64,000 nt of DNA from Cricetomys ansorgei (taxonomy: Eukaryota; Chordata; Mammalia; Rodentia; Nesomyidae): NCBI GenBank assembly GCA_026225945.1, contig JAMJFZ010000199.1:64090001-64154000 (forward strand). The letters run 5' to 3'. The position numbers and the translations under genes are program-made. This document shows positions 23,211-37,508 of the stretch, piece after piece (within the stretch, counting starts at the first letter, position 1; every line of letters begins with the position of its first letter). The notes under the pieces are model-generated. The model was given only the letters and a program-made list of their open reading frames with translations, searched no databases and had not been told where the DNA came from.

Positions 23211-25384
23211 TTGGCACATATGATGAGGAAGATGATGGGAGATCAGAAAGACATTTATTTGCTGTGTTCACTCAGCAAAGTGAAGACACGATCCAAATCC
23301 AAGCTGTTTGAATTCGAAAGCCACCTTCTGCGTTAAACAACCATGACTCTCTGCTTGGTCTCAGAGTATCCTTCTTTCCTTCTGGTTCCATTTGAAGGAA
23401 GGTATTCCTTTCATTTCCTTTTTTATCTCCCACAATCCTATTTAGTCAAAGTTACAGCTGGAAAATATCTTGGCCCTAGCAGCTTCATTGTATGTGCAGC
23501 AGATGAAGGCATCATGTTAGAAAATTACATGTTCTGGCCAGAAAATGCCCAGTGTATCATTTTTTAGATCCAGTCTAATGAAAGCTTTGCATGTTCACAG
23601 ATCAAACGGGGAGCTCACAGACTGTCACTGAGAAGTCATTCCTGTGATACAAAAACTGCTTCCATCTATGCTGCTGCCCTGATATTTTAAGCCATTGATT
23701 ACTTCACAGGATATATTTCTTTCTTCTCAAATGGGTTTTAAAAATCTGTGTCAAAAGAGAAAGGAAAGATAGACGCACTGTCCTAGTTCCCTTCAATTAA
23801 GAGTTTGCTAACACATAGTTACAGAAATCTCTCTTGCTTCTGGGAACTACATTCCCAGGAGGAGAGCACTTCTAATGGATAAGGAATTCCACTGTGTAGG
23901 CACAGCCTGCCCTCCATAGCCCCCTTCTTTCCTTCCTTCCATTTAGTTTCTATATTTATCTTAGGTAAGGTGTGTGCCTTTTACATTTACATTTACATTT
24001 ACAAGTGCCTGGAGCTCTTCAAGGCCTGTTACAAAGAAAAAAGAGACTAGCCCCACAGACCACTCATCCCTTCAGCCGTCCTGCAGAAGCAGCCTGCCTT
24101 GAATGCATTTATACCCAGCTCACATTACGAAATGGCCTGTACATGGTCACTTGTCTATAACTCCCTCTTCAACTTATCCATCATCAGAACATGAGAATTT
24201 GCTCAGGTTCACACACCCTGCTCTGGCCCTCCTCACACGTCTACTCTGCCCTGCCTGGCTCTGTGGGTTGCTTTATACATTATGCTATGTAGATGACATT
24301 GGCAGCTAGTGTCTTATGTACCACGTCACATGTATTGAGTCCTCTTAAACTAGGGTTATTTAATTTGCCTGTCTTAGATTTCATTTTTTCTCTATTGTTT
24401 GGTTGCATTTACCTGTTTGAAGACTTAAAAAAATACTGTTTTTACTAATTATGCCTCATATTCTTCCTTTGTTGTGAAAAAAAAATCTATCAAGGTGCTT
24501 ATCCTTTTAGATGACTCAGTTTCACCTGTGGGAAAGCATCGTCCTCACAGCCTCGTGTCAGGTTTGCCTGGCTGCAGGAAGGTCCAGCTTTCAACTTAAA
24601 TCATCTTCTCTCTGGGCCCTGGCAACCCCTCTTGCCCAGCTCGTATCATATTTTTCTTTGGTTTGTGTGTGAGTTTGGATGCAACATACTTTCTGCTAGT
24701 TCTCTGGTGTTAGGAGCAGAGGAACAAAATGCGGCCAGATGTTCTGTGATATTATTAAGACCCCCACACTTGATAGGAAATAATTCTGACATCAGCATTG
24801 GAAAGACATTGCTCCATTCCTTCCAGATTTTATATGGCTGGCAACAGTCCAGTTTCATCCCATTCTTAACCCTGCCTATAAAAATTACTTTATTTCTTCT
24901 CTTTGGAAGCCTATAAACCATTCTAACTTCAGAGTTGCAGCATACTTTTCCCATTGCACCATAACACATCTCCATAAACTTGGACTTTACAACCACACCC
25001 ATTTAATTGTTTTATTATTATTTCAGTTATTCAGGTCAGAAGTGGGTCAGAGTAGAGACCAAGGGGTGCTCTACTCAAAGTATCACAAGACTAGACCCAA
25101 AGTGTCAGTCTGCCATCTTCTGTGGATATAGCACCTTCCCTGACTAGCTGTCAGCCAGGGCCGCCCACACACTGTGTCACGAAACCAGAAACAATCTATG
25201 GTCTTTCTTAAGACTCCAGTCTGTCACCCTTCACTGTAACTAGCCCAGAAAATATTTGACTTCTAAAAGGCTCATGTGGTTAGATCTGATCCACAGAGTT
25301 AATAACTATATTTTATAGTTAACATTGGAAGAATTTAATCACAGAAATTATATACAGTATATCAAAATACAGCATTATATAGGG
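23211..25384. other. Unique sequence with one short hexanucleotide repeat
   Basis: A (TTTACA)n tract lies at 23979-24003 (about 4 units). Open frames up to 118 codons (24646-25002 minus) overlap frames on the other strand and show no recognised motif. No repeat family is recognised. Confidence 0.4.
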
Positions 25385-25555
25385 TTCACAAGGATATATA
25401 TATATGTATATATGTATATGTGCATATATATCTATGTGTTTGTATATGTGTATATATATGTGTACATATATATACATATATACATATATATGTATATGTA
25501 GGTGTATATATATATGTGTGTGTATATGTATATATGTATATACACATATATATGC
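25385..25555. repeat. Complex TATATG/TATA/TGTG simple repeat
   Basis: About 170 bases made only of tatatg, tatata, tgtatg and related units. Three long overlapping frames on both strands here are products of the repeat. A second short TGTG run lies at 25637-25651. Confidence 0.95.
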
Positions 25556-26914
25556 CAGAGTGCTGAGATGTGGGTGGTGTGCCTTTAAGTGTAGATACTC
25601 CCTGTACAAACACATGCAAGTGTGTATGTCTGTCTGTATGTGTGTGTGTGTGCACTACCATTGTTCAAGGCTTTAGGTGTACTCTCTCAGTATGAGAACT
25701 GAAGTTATGCACACATAATTTCCTCTGAGTCTCACTGATTCTTGTTCTTCTATTCCCTTTTTTCCTGTTCTTTCAAACCTTCTGTTTTGTTCATCCAATT
25801 TTCTACGTTTCCTTTCCTGTTATTACTCAGTTAGTCTTTTTATTTTATATTCTAGAAAAGCTACTCAGCATTAACTCCCAGTTTTGTGTTTTATTTATTT
25901 GTGTAATTACATTTCTAGTTTATAAGACTTTATGGTATTATCTAGATTTTTTATGAGAAGTAATTTTCATGTATGAGGTCTTTTCTAGTCTCCCCAATAG
26001 CTACTTTTCTTTTTAATCTTTCTTCTCTGGATTTATTTTACTTTCTTTGTTCTCATCTATGTCTTTTGAATGGACTGTTTCTCAAAATAGGAATCCTTGG
26101 CAAGCCATGCTGGCTACATTTCATACTATGGTCCTATATAGTTAGTACAAAAGATGAGATGTCATTCTGACAGATCAATTGAACAGTATTTCCTTAACAT
26201 TAGTTCTTCAAAAAAAATGGAGCAAGGCACAATATCTAATTGCTCAATGAAATTATTATCTTTTTATTTACTGAGAGCCACACACTCCTTCCCCACTAGG
26301 CAACTCTGAAATGCCACAGGCTCTACATTTTCATGTCACCACAGGTTTCCCTTCATATCATCAAAATTGATGCTGCAATCTCTTGAAATGAGAGTAGTTC
26401 TTAAAATTTTAACATGAGGCAAGCATCAAAATGAAAAGTAAGATAAATATATTGGGAGATAAAATGAATTCTGAGAACTCTTCAGTGTTGGGGATGGTGT
26501 TCTATCTATCTCAAATTGTTGGCTTACAAGTGAAAACCCAGCATAAAGTAAGAAGTGTTTATTATGTTTTCTATCAATTGAACTTGAAATAAATTTTAAA
26601 AATTAAGTGAGAAAGTGAACAATACCATTAGTGATAGAAACATTGAAACATTATTCATCAGTATGTTCTCTATCCATTGGGCTATTTTATTTATAATTTT
26701 AATAATATCCCCATAACTATCTACTGTTCATTTTCATAGAAATACTGAATTGCAGGAAAGACAAACCAGAAACCTGATAGTAGTTACAAAACAGTGTCAT
26801 TCACAAGGATGACTATTTATAAAAAGCCTAAATCTTCAGATTTTTAAAAAATAGATGAACTTTTTATCCAAAGAGAAATGATGTAAATAAATAATGCTCA
26901 ATGGACATGAAGAC
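25556..26914. other. No firm feature
   Basis: AT-rich and T-rich on the plus strand from 25700 to 26170. It may be a very old LINE on the minus strand, but nothing is specific enough to call. Confidence 0.35.
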
Positions 26915-27110
26915 TTAGGACTTGGTTGACTTGGGCTAAATTTTCATCTCTGTAGCTTAGTGGTGGATTATGCTGAATAACTGAATGGCCTTCTCAAAGA
27001 TCCATTTTCACCATAAAATGTCATCTATTACACAAAATGAATGAAAGTCAAATGAGACAATGCGTGGGAAATCCCTCACTGTGAAAATAACTCAATGGAT
27101 GAAGCCTTTT
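26915..27110 (+). repeat. MIR SINE, near full length
   Basis: Order of matches: 'gacttgggctaaattttcat' (gacttgggttcaaattcc), 'ctgaataactgaatggcctt', 'ctcaaagatccattttcacc', 'ataaaatgtcatctattaca', then 'aaatgagacaatgcgtggga' (aaatgagataatgcatgtaa). The long collinear run makes this the best MIR in the window. Confidence 0.65.
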
Positions 27111-27524
27111 GTAGGTAACATGTCATAACCCTCACTACTCTTTTATTTATAAAAATATTAAAACATGAAGAGCATTTCTAATACAGTACTTACTGATGTT
27201 CAGTACAAGTCTGAGTTTAATCATCTGTATTTACTGTACTTTCTATCCTTGAGCTAATAATGATTGAGTGAGGAATGGTTACAGAGCTCTCCTGGCCATC
27301 TACACACTAGATTGTTTAACTCTAATTCATTTAATTTCATTTTGCTTGATAAATTCTGCATTTCGTTAGAAGTAAAATATGTAATGCATGAGCAGAAAGT
27401 AGCTAACGCATGTGAACACTGATGCTTACTTTAGTTATAAGCGTGTACTTCATGATTGCCTACATTCACAGAAGAGTGAGCATTTTCTATAAGTTTAGTG
27501 AACCAAGAAATTTCTTGAAGTTAA
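27111..27524. other. No feature seen
   Basis: AT-rich unique sequence without a recognisable repeat. Confidence 0.4.
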
Positions 27525-27660
27525 TGTGACAGTAGTAATTCAACTAAATCTTGAAAGAGTAGAATTTGAACATGGAGACAGGGTCACTGGCTTTCCAAAG
27601 GGCATTCCAGGCTGCACTGAAGCATTAGTGAAATCAAGAGGTTAGGCAACCATTAAAACA
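27525..27660 (+). repeat. L2 LINE fragment
   Basis: 'actaaatcttgaaagagtag' and 'ccaaagggcattccaggctg', then an 'agtgaaatcaagagg' segment, resemble the L2 region '..gacatttgagctgagacct.aa.gatgag...ggaagagcattccaggcagaggg'. Confidence 0.42.
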
Positions 27661-28569
27661 TCATAATTTCTGCTGCAGCCACTTTGTCTTAGTGTCCAAT
27701 ATGAAGACTAGAACCACATTATATACAAAGATGGATGTTTTGTACAAAACATAGTTTAGATTTGATTTAGTAGAACTGAGTTATCTTTTCAGCAAAGAAT
27801 GGATTTTAGAGACTGGAACGAACTAGTAAATTACAGTTTGTGCATTTTCCTTTTAATGAGGGAACAAAGGGTTTTCTGAACAGAAAATCCAGCTACTATT
27901 TTGTTGAGTGTTGACTGAATAAAAACAAAGTAAGGTACCCTCAGCGAAGAGATGCACTGGTAAATACTTAGTCAACCACCATATTTGATCTCAGAGAGTT
28001 TTAACAAGGGGAAGAAGAATACACAGACATCCAAACTATATAATAAATGATCAGTTACTTATTATAAAATGAATGCCATTACAAAATAAAAATATTGAAT
28101 CTTAAAAATCAGGCTGAAGTAAAACAAGAAGGAAGATGGAGTAGAAGTACCAGAAATCTTTCTTTTGCCATTATGCTACAGCTATAGAAGCAGAGGCAGA
28201 ATCTGTCTATACAATCATTCTGGACACTTGGAGTTTATTGTGGACAGGAAACTTCCCTGGAAAGTCTTGGTAGTAAATTGTGGTCAGTTTTGTTCAACCT
28301 TAATTCTTAACAGGGTAGCAGATCTTCCCATCAACAGTTCCTTGGAAGCAGCTAATATACATACTAGAATTGATTTGTATGCATTTTGCAGGAGCCAGGA
28401 TGGAAAAAGGACCATATTCTATAAATATTATATATTGGTTCTCCCATCCCTATTGTTGCTTTATGGATCTCAACGAGCCTACAGAGGTGGGTCATCATTT
28501 TTATAAGCCCATCCCTTTGGCTGAGGCAACTTTTAGTTGGTGGGCTTGAATCCAGCATCTTTTCTCTTT
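27661..28569. other. No firm feature; possibly 5' part of an old L1
   Basis: A 113-codon plus-strand frame (28165-28506) has no recognised motif. Its position just upstream of an old L1 ORF1-like segment leaves open that part of this stretch is old L1 5' sequence. Confidence 0.3.
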
Positions 28570-29580
28570 CATTTTTCTTTCTCTTCTTAAGCCAGATGTT
28601 TAAAGTCTAGGACACTCAAGAAACAACCTCAGAAGACTTTAGAAATATACTACACATGCCCTTGAAAGACATAGACTTATAAAGGAAGAAGATGTAAAAA
28701 TGCATTTCAAGCTATATTCTATACAAAGATAGCATCAAACAACAGACTCCAAAAGAAGCAGAAATTTGGATCTACAGAAACAACATATTAAGGGAAATAC
28801 TCAGTGTTTAGCAAAATAAAATAAAATAAAAACCACAAGGCATGCAAAGAAACAAGAAAATACAATCTCCTGAAAGACAAATAAATCCACCAACTCTATA
28901 CCTCCTGATAAATGTCATTGTCCTAACAATGTCAAACAACTGTCACCTAACACTAGGCATAAAATAGTCAATTAAACAATACATGAGTGAGTCAAATTAT
29001 CAATAAAGAGAGAGAAAAACAAAAATAGAATAAACAATTCTGCACCTGAGGAATACATAACTAATAAAAAATTTTCACTAGAGGGATTCGAGAGATTTGA
29101 AAACTGGAAGAAAAGCAAGTCAATGGGTTTGAAGATTATATAACTAAAATAATAAAATCCAAGAAAGATAAAACGAGATAAGTAAACAGATCTTGAATTT
29201 GTGAGACATCAAACAGCAATGCATGGATTGTAGGAAATTAAGGAAAGAGAAAAGGGGCAGACATTATTTGATAAAATGACTGAAAAAATTTTGGATTTGG
29301 TAAAAGTTGTGAAAATACATTATGTAAGAATTTCAGTTTACTTCAAGCAGGAAAACACTCAAAGAAGCCACAACACAGCGCATGATGACCATGATATTTA
29401 AAGACATTCTTCAAAGGAACAGAAGAGAACTGATCCATCACATACCATGAATCCTAATAATCAGCAAATTTCTCACCGGAGAATTTGGATACCAGAAAGT
29501 AGGGTTTTAATATGCTGAAATTGCTGAAGTTCATAGAACGGTCAATCAAGAATCTTACTCTGACAAAGCTGACTGTCAAA
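28570..29580 (+). repeat. Old L1/HAL1-type LINE, ORF1 region remnant
   Basis: A-rich sequence with the characteristic order of old L1 ORF1. It includes a decayed coiled-coil-like A-rich part, 'aaggggcagacattatttga', 'atgactgaaaaaattttgga', 'tttggtaaaagttgtgaaaa', 'ctcaaagaagccacaacaca' and 'gcgcatgatgaccatgatat', then 'gtcaatcaagaatcttactc'. No long frame survives. Confidence 0.5.
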
Positions 29581-30249
29581 AGAGAGTGTTTTTGTGCCTA
29601 TTCTCTTCCATCCTTATCCAAACAGCATATTCTTAGCTAAATCATATTGAGATATAATTGTATTTATTGACCTAAAAGTCAGACATGAAGAGGCAAGACC
29701 TCACAAAGCTCCAACTATTTAATGAGGAAGAGGGTTCTCAATGCCCTTCTTGAATGGGAAAATGCTGACTATTCATAAGGCGGGATGTGCCACCTGCCAA
29801 TCTCTAATCATTTGAAAGGGAAAATTCTCAGAGTCGTATATCCAAATATCTTTCTATCATTCTCAGGAGACAAGATGTCCCTGCTCAGGACCTTGATCTT
29901 TCTGAATCTCTGTGACATAACTGTAAGGTTTTCAGCCTGATTCCAGGTTTTGAACTTTTTGTACCTTAGAAATGGGTGAACTACCAAAGATCACTTTGTT
30001 TTCATAATTACAAAGTAACTCTTTGTCCCAAATTCTTACAATCTCATTAATTCTCTGTAGGACATCAATCTAACTTATTAATCACTTATAAACCTGCTAT
30101 TTTCATATGTCTTGTGCTTCTTACACAAATTCTTGAGTCATTACACCAGAAAATGCATAAGAAGATTTTTTTCTAGTTGCTTCTGATGAACTCTTCAGTA
30201 ACTTGATTTTTCACTTACACTAGAAACTACCTGCATTCCATATTCTTTT
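29581..30249. other. No feature seen
   Basis: Unassigned AT-rich sequence between two LINE remnants. Confidence 0.35.
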
Positions 30250-31095
<846 letters not shown>

Positions 31096-32344
31096 TCTCC
31101 TAGACAGTTGGTGAGTGAGCCAGTCCTCAAGACCCATTCTACCTCTGTTATCGCCAAGAATTCTCAATAACATTTTTTATTAGTTTCAACCTCCAAGAGA
31201 CATAAGCTGAACTAAGTCAGATATCCAAGAAATATATTGAAGGAAAGTCCTACTGTAGGTAGAATAGTGAAGAAAAAGAATTGTTAATTCATTTCAGGCT
31301 GTGATGTGCTGTTGATATCTATCAGAAGAGAGAGGGAAGGAAAAGATGATTCTCAGGGCTCATCATATTTGTGACTCACATTAAGGCAGGTGGGAATTTC
31401 TCAAGCAGAGGCTGTCTACTATAGATTTCAGTATTAGATAAAGTATTCTGGTTCTAATCTTCTGCCAGTCAGGCTACCAGGGAACTCTATAGGAGATTCT
31501 TTGGAGATGTGAAAAGGGAATCTCTGTGTACATTATTACACTGATTTAAAAATCCATCTTGAAAATGAAAACAGGAATAACTGAGAGATACATGAAAATA
31601 ACGAACACTGGAATTGACTGTCTCTTTGCTAATGTGGAGACTGGGAAGCTAAACATGTCAGTTCTCCAGTGTTACAGCAATTAGAAGGGAGTATTCACCC
31701 AGCTCACTGGCAGTTCATGAAATGTGCAGCAGATATCTCTAGGAAATCCTGTTAGTTTGCAGAGGCTGCTATCATTACAGAAGATGGAATGTCCTTCAAG
31801 GATTTAGGCTTACTACACTCAGATTGTTGTTACATGATATTAATACATCCTTGATTGACTAAGGTACTTGTAATTGGGTGCTATTAAATTTATCTAAATT
31901 ATGTTCTGTTTGGATAGGGGTTTTTGTTGTTGTTGTTTGTTAGCTGGATAAGTAAATCAGTTTAACAGAATTGAGAGACCCCAGAAAGATTTATGATTTC
32001 ATGTGAATTTTATATTTCAAGTGATGCCATGACAAATCAGTGAAGAAAGGGGAAATAAATCTATTTCTGACACTGGGATAACTGCATTTAAGGGAAGGAA
32101 ATATTACTTCACACAGTACATAATGAATCCACTCAACTAGCATTATACTAAAGAGTTAAAGAGACATAGCAGAAGTTTAGTTTGGTCAGTCTTTCTAAAT
32201 AATTAAAAATATGTACATCATCTAGAGCACAAAAGATCCCATGGGCAAAGTTAAAAGTTAAGTGAGAGATTAGGAAAACCTTCCTGATGAATCTTGACAG
32301 AGGGATATTGAGATACAGAAAGTTATTATTAAAAATCTTTTCTA
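31096..32344. other. No feature seen
   Basis: Unique sequence with a short (TTG)n-like patch at 31919-31940. No exon-like frame. Confidence 0.4.
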
Positions 32345-32503
32345 AGCCGGGCAGTGGTGGTGCATACCTTTAATCCTAGCACTTGGGAGGCAGGTGCAGG
32401 CAGATATCTGTGAATTCAAGGGCAGCCTGGTCTACAGAGCAAGTTCCAGGACAGCTAGAGTTACCACAGAGAAACCTGTCTCAAAAAACCAAAAAAAAAA
32501 AAA
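32345..32503 (+). mobile_element. B1 SINE with target-site duplication
   Basis: Full-length B1: starts agccgggcagtggtggtgca, continues 'cctttaatcctagcacttgg', 'ggcagcctggtctacagagc' and 'aagttccaggacagctagag', and ends with an A-rich tail (12-13 A at the end). The direct repeat cttttcta flanks it (32337-32344 and 32504-32511), marking the target duplication. It has low divergence compared with the other B1s here, so it is the youngest-looking one. The frame 32383-32616 is incidental. Confidence 0.9.
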
Positions 32504-32511
32504 CTTTTCTA

Positions 32512-32860
32512 TGTACAATGACCATATGCAATAATAAGACTAATCAACATGCCATTAAGAGCAGTAGTTTTCAGAAGAGAAATTACAAACAGTATAAGAA
32601 GCAGATGGAGATGTGATCCATTTCCCTAACAATTAGAAAATTGCTATCATTTTAACCTATCATATGGGGAAATATTTTTGAAAAGATGGATAATATTAAG
32701 AGTTGAAGTGACAAGGTAGAGAAATGGATACTTCCATCACTTTGATGGAAGTGCAAATTTGTAAATCCTCTTTGACAAGTATCATAATTAAAAGTAAAAA
32801 TGCTCATAGACTCTTTTAGAAAGGACAGATGCTGCTACCACTGTATCACCACAGAGCCTC
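32512..32860 (+). repeat. Possible old L1 ORF2 3' fragment
   Basis: 'ttgaaaagatggataatatt' and 'agttgaagtgacaaggtaga', followed by 'gatggaagtgcaaatttgta', mimic the ORF2 3' region of old L1 ('...ggatgtggagaaa...ttgatggaagtgtaaattggta'). The B1 above seems to have inserted at or within its left side. Confidence 0.4.
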
Positions 32861-33739
32861 ATCAGATACAACAGGTTTGTCAGAGGTGCAAGAGATCTAG
32901 GCTAAACTACAGTATGAACTGTGTTTTCACAGTTGCTTACCATATAAAGTAAATGAAGAAGGAAAGGTAATAACTTAATTCAGGAATACAATTATGAAAC
33001 CATATGAAAGGCTTTGAGAGACAGCGAGGATTAAAGTAGCCAAAAGAGGCAGTAGACTTGAACAGGGGTTAGTGGGTTAAACTAACATAGAGGCACCTAA
33101 GCCATGAAGATGCTCAAAAATCTTGTTATGAATGGGTTTCCATGAGAAAGTGGTGTAGCATGCAGCTGGTTTGATCACATTTTTTTTTATATACCCACTT
33201 TAGGTGCCGGAGAGACTAAACAATTGGAATAGGGAAAGACACAAGCATGTCAGGAAAAAATGTAAAGGGAGCAAAGCGTATTTGGGTCCATAGCTTCAGA
33301 GCTATCCACTTATGACTGGGTCCTCAGTTACCTTTAGACCTGTGGAAGACGTTAACAGTATTTATGAAGGACATGGCAGAAGAATGGGGCTCATCTCACA
33401 AAGTCAGGAAGCAATGCAATGGACCAGGTCCATGATATACCCTTCAAAGGCATGCTTTGAGCAACTTAGCTACTCTAAATAAGCCCCTGCCTTCCATAGT
33501 TCTATCACTTCCCCATAGTGTTATTTATTACTGAGTTAAATTATTGATTATGACAGAGGCTTCATGATCTGATCCAGAAATTTATCACTATTGTCTAACA
33601 TTTTTCTCTGAGATTGAAACACTCTGTCTTGCAGGAAAGCTCCTTAAACAGGAATGTAAAGAGCTCATAATAGCTTTAGAAAATCCCCGAAACTGACCAA
33701 ATATTTTAGGCACCTCACTCCCAGAATAATCAATAAAGC
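32861..33739. other. No firm feature
   Basis: The part from 33320 to 33560 (e.g. 'catggcagaagaatggggct', 'gcccctgccttccatagttc') vaguely resembles an old minus-strand LTR, but I cannot name it. The rest is unassigned. Confidence 0.35.
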
Positions 33740-34140
33740 TGTTGAGAGTCACTCTTAGACAAGCCAAGCTGAAAAGAAGTTTCTGAGGCCAAACCGGCCT
33801 GGAAGAAGCAGAAACCAGCCAAGCTGCCTAGAAGAGGTTTAAATCAACTGAGTCACTTGGAAAGAACATTCCTCAACCTGTTGAGCTGCCTGTAGGCAGT
33901 ATAGTGTGCTCCAGGTTCCCAGCTCTGTCATCTGTCACCCACACTGGAGTGGACTTTAGTGATGCAGCTCTCGTTGAGTCATTTCTGCTCACCTATATTC
34001 CCACAGGTAACCCCAATAAAACTCATGGTTCATCAAATTAGACTTTGGTGGTATCTACTTTGCTCAGCCTGTGGGCTTCCTACCTAGGGTGAGTAGATGT
34101 ATGTGTTTAGTCTTCCCAAAAAAAGTCTTGTCACACAACA
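33740..34140 (+). mobile_element. Rodent solo LTR, ~400 bp
   Basis: Starts tgttgagagtcactctta and ends gtcttgtcacacaaca (TG...CA). The interior has repeated 'aagccaagctg', 'gccaagctgcct' and 'gttgagctgcct' motifs, 'gcctgtaggcagtatagtgt', 'cagctctgtcatctgtcacc' and 'gagtcatttctgctcaccta'. A polyadenylation signal lies in 'aaccccaataaaactcatgg' about 130 bases from the end. I recognise this as a rodent LTR but not the exact family. No clean flanking duplication was seen, so either edge may be off. Confidence 0.65.
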
Positions 34141-34424
34141 CTCACAAACATATGAAGTATTTTAATAGTCTCCAAAGTGTCTAATTGTGAAATCTAGTTG
34201 ACAATAATAAATAGACATCAGAAGTCTCTTATGATGCCAAAAGAGATCTTCTCAAACAATACTTAAGTAAAAACCTTGACAAATTCATAATTGTGCCTAA
34301 CCTGATTGAATTATTCTGCATCTAAAAAAAATATACCAGGTCTCCTACAAAGTCAACTGCTCTAGTCAGAAGGTCAAACACAAAGTTTCCTCTGATATTC
34401 TCTTAGCTGTGAATCCCAATGAAG
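34141..34424. other. No feature seen
   Basis: Short unique AT-rich spacer. Confidence 0.4.
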
Positions 34425-34640
34425 GCTGTAGAAATGCCTCAGTGGACACAACTCTTGCCCCACAAGCATGAGGACCAGAGTTCAGATCCCCAGACCCATG
34501 TACAGGTGAGTATGCACAGCAGCCACTTGCAATTGCAGGCCTTGTAAGGTAGATATAAAGGGTTGCTATAGCAAGCTGGTTAGCTAGAGTAGCTAGATTT
34601 GGTGAGCTCTGGGTCCAGATAGACTGGGGCAGAATAGAAA
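34425..34640 (+). repeat. B4 SINE, damaged
   Basis: 'gctgtagaaatgcctcagtg' (tRNA-like A-box region), 'ccacaagcatgaggaccaga', 'gttcagatccccagacccat', then a degraded middle and 'gttagctagagtagctagat' plus 'ggtgagctctgggtccagat'. This order matches B4. The 3' end is missing, as the L1 begins directly after it. Confidence 0.55.
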
Positions 34641-34644
34641 GTCC

Positions 34645-34960
34645 TTTTACTACATAATAATCAAAACACTAAACACACAGAACAATGAAAGAATACTAAA
34701 AACTGCAAGAGAAGCAAGCAACATATTAAGATAAATCTTTTAGAATTACACCAAACTTCTCAGTGGGAACTCTAAAAGCCAGAAGGGCCTGGACAGATGT
34801 GCTATAGACTATAAGAGATCACAGATGCCAGCCCAAACTATTTTATCTAGCAAAACTCTCAATAGACAGAGAAAACAAAATATTCAACAAATCCAAATTT
34901 AAACAATATATATCTACAAATTCAGACATAGAAAATTCACTAGAAGGAAAACTCCAACCT
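34645..34960 (+). pseudogene. L1 ORF1 C-terminal remnant
   Basis: The sequence covers the end of the ORF1 RNA-binding region: 'gaaagaatactaaaaactgc', 'gaattacaccaaacttctca', 'aagccagaagggcctggaca' and 'agatgccagcccaaactatt'. It has lost the upstream coiled-coil and RRM parts by 5' truncation and carries frame breaks. Confidence 0.8.
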
Positions 34961-35047
34961 GAGGAGCTTAACTATACCCATGAAAACATAGGAAATAAAT
35001 AATCTCATACCATCAGAATCAAAAGAAAGGAGACACGAACACATACA

Positions 35048-35072
35048 GACACACACACACACACACACACAA
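35048..35072. repeat. (AC)n microsatellite in the L1 ORF1-ORF2 spacer
   Basis: About 12 AC units between the ORF1 remnant and the ORF2 start, a place where rodent L1s have A/C-rich spacer sequence. Confidence 0.9.
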
Positions 35073-37508
35073 AACCAACAAGAAATACAAAATAACAAGA
35101 CTTAATAATCATTGGTGATTGATATCTCTCAACATCAATGAACTCAATTCCCCAATAAAAGTACACATATTAACAGAATTGATGTGAAAACAGGATCCAT
35201 CCTTCTGATGTATTCAAGAAACATACCTTAACATCAAAGATAAACATTACTTCAGAAAGGGTTGGGAAAAGATTTTCCAAGCAAACATACCCAAGAAGTA
35301 AGCCAGTATAGCCATTCTAATATATAACAAAATAGACTTCAAACCAAAATTAACAAAAGAGATAGGGAAGGATACTTCATGCTCATAAAGAAAAAATCCA
35401 ACATGATGACATTTCAATTCTAAACATCTGTGCTCCTAATAAAAGGGCTCCCATGTTTGTAAAAGAAACATTACTAAATCTTAAAACACACATTGACCCC
35501 CACACACTGATAGTAGGAGACTTTGATAGCCCACTTACACCAATGGGTAGGTCATCCAGACAAAAACTAAACAGAGAAACACTGGAGCTAACAGATATTA
35601 CAAACCAAATGAACCTAATAGATATCAACAGAGCTATTCACCCACACACAAAAGAATGTACCTTTTTCTCACCACCTCATAGACCCTTCTCTAAAATTGA
35701 ACACCTACTCAGCCAGAGAACAAGTCTCAATAGATACAAGAAAGTTGAGATAACCCCCCTATATCCTACCAGACTACTATGGACTAAAGGTGTATTTCAA
35801 CAACAACAGAAACAGCAGAAGGCCTACAAATTTGTGGAAACTGTACAACTCTCTACTGAATGATGAAGGGGGTCAAGACAGAAATAAAGAAAGAAATGAA
35901 AGACTTTCTAGAATTCCATGAAAATGAATCTACTCATATCCAAACTTATGGGACACAATGAAAGTGGCGCTAAGAGGAAAATTCATAGCACAGAGTACCT
36001 ACCAAAAGAGAGTGGAGAGATCATATACTAACAAATTAACAGTACATCTGAAAGCTCTAGAACAAAAAGAAATAAGCACACCCAAGAGGAGTATATGGCA
36101 AGAAATAGTCAAGATCAAATCAATAAAACAGAATAATACAAAGAATCAACAAAACAGTTGATTATTTGAGAAAATGAACAAGATAGACAAACCCTTATCA
36201 AAACTCATTAAAATACAGAAAGAAAATATACAAATCAATAAAATTAGAAACAAAAAGGGAGATATAACCACAGATGGTGAGGAAATTCAAAGAATCATTA
36301 GGCCATACTTTAAAACTTGTACTCTACAAAATTGTAAAAATTTTTAAAAATAGACAATTTTCTTGAAAGATACCACCTACCAAATTTAAATCAAGAACAA
36401 TTTTAAACAGATGTATAAACCTCAAGAAAATAGAAGCAGTCATTAAAAGTCTCCCCACAAAAAAATAAAGCCCAGGGCCAGATGGTTTTAGTGAAGAATT
36501 ATATCAGACATTCAAAGAAGAGTTAAAACCAACACTCTTCAAAGTATTCCACAAAATAGAAACAGAAGGAACGCTGGCAAACTCATTCCACAAGGTCACA
36601 GTCACTCTGATACCCAAATCACACAAAGATTCAACAAAGAAAGAGAATTTACAGACCAATTTCCCTCATGAACACTGATTCAAAAATATTCAATAAAATA
36701 CTTACAAACCGAATCCAAGAATATATCAAGAGGATCATCCACCATGATCAAGTAGGCTTCATCCCAGAGATGCAGTTTCAACATATGAAACTCAGTCAAT
36801 GTAATCTACTATATAAACAAACTGAAAGAAAAATACCACATGATTATGCCACTAGACTCTGAAAAACCTTTGACAAAATCCAACACCACTTCATGATAAA
36901 AGTCTTGGAGAGATTAGGGATATAAGGGACATACCTAAACATAATAAAGACCATTTACCGCAAGCCCTCAGCCAACATCAAATTAAATGGAGACAAGCTC
37001 AAAGAAATTCCACTAAAATCAGGAATGTTATAAGATTGTCCTCTTTCCTCATACCTATTCAATATAGTACTTGAAGTCCTAGCTAGAGCAATAAGAAAAT
37101 AGAAGGAGATCAAGGGGATACAAAGTGGAAAGGAAAAAGTCAAAGTATCTCTATTTGCAGATGATATGATAGTATATATAAGCAACCCCAAAAATTCTAC
37201 TAGGAAATTCCTTTAACTGATAAACAACTTCAGTGAAGTGGCTGAATACAACATCAACTCAGAATAATCAGTAGCCTTACTATATACAAATGACAAATGG
37301 ACTGAGAAAGAAATCAGGGTAATAACTCCCTTCACAATAACCATAAATAATATAAAATATCTTGGGGTGACTCTAATCAAGCAAGTGAAGGACTTGTGTG
37401 ACAAAAACTTCTAGTATTTGAAGAGAAATTTAAGAAGATCTCAGAGGAGGGAAAGATCTCCCATGGTCCTGGATTGGTAGGATCAACATAGTAAAGACTG
37501 ACATCTTA

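Noticed and set aside
24646..25002. 118-codon minus-strand frame as a small gene
   Set aside because: It overlaps an equally plausible 94-codon frame on the other strand, with no motif and no splice or promoter context.
25319..25676. Three overlapping frames of 90-98 codons
   Set aside because: They arise from the TATATG/TGTG simple repeat; the Tyr/Ile/His/Thr composition reflects the repeat.
35453..35863. 136-codon frame as a gene
   Set aside because: It is the endonuclease part of a decayed L1 ORF2, with altered catalytic residues and stops on either side.
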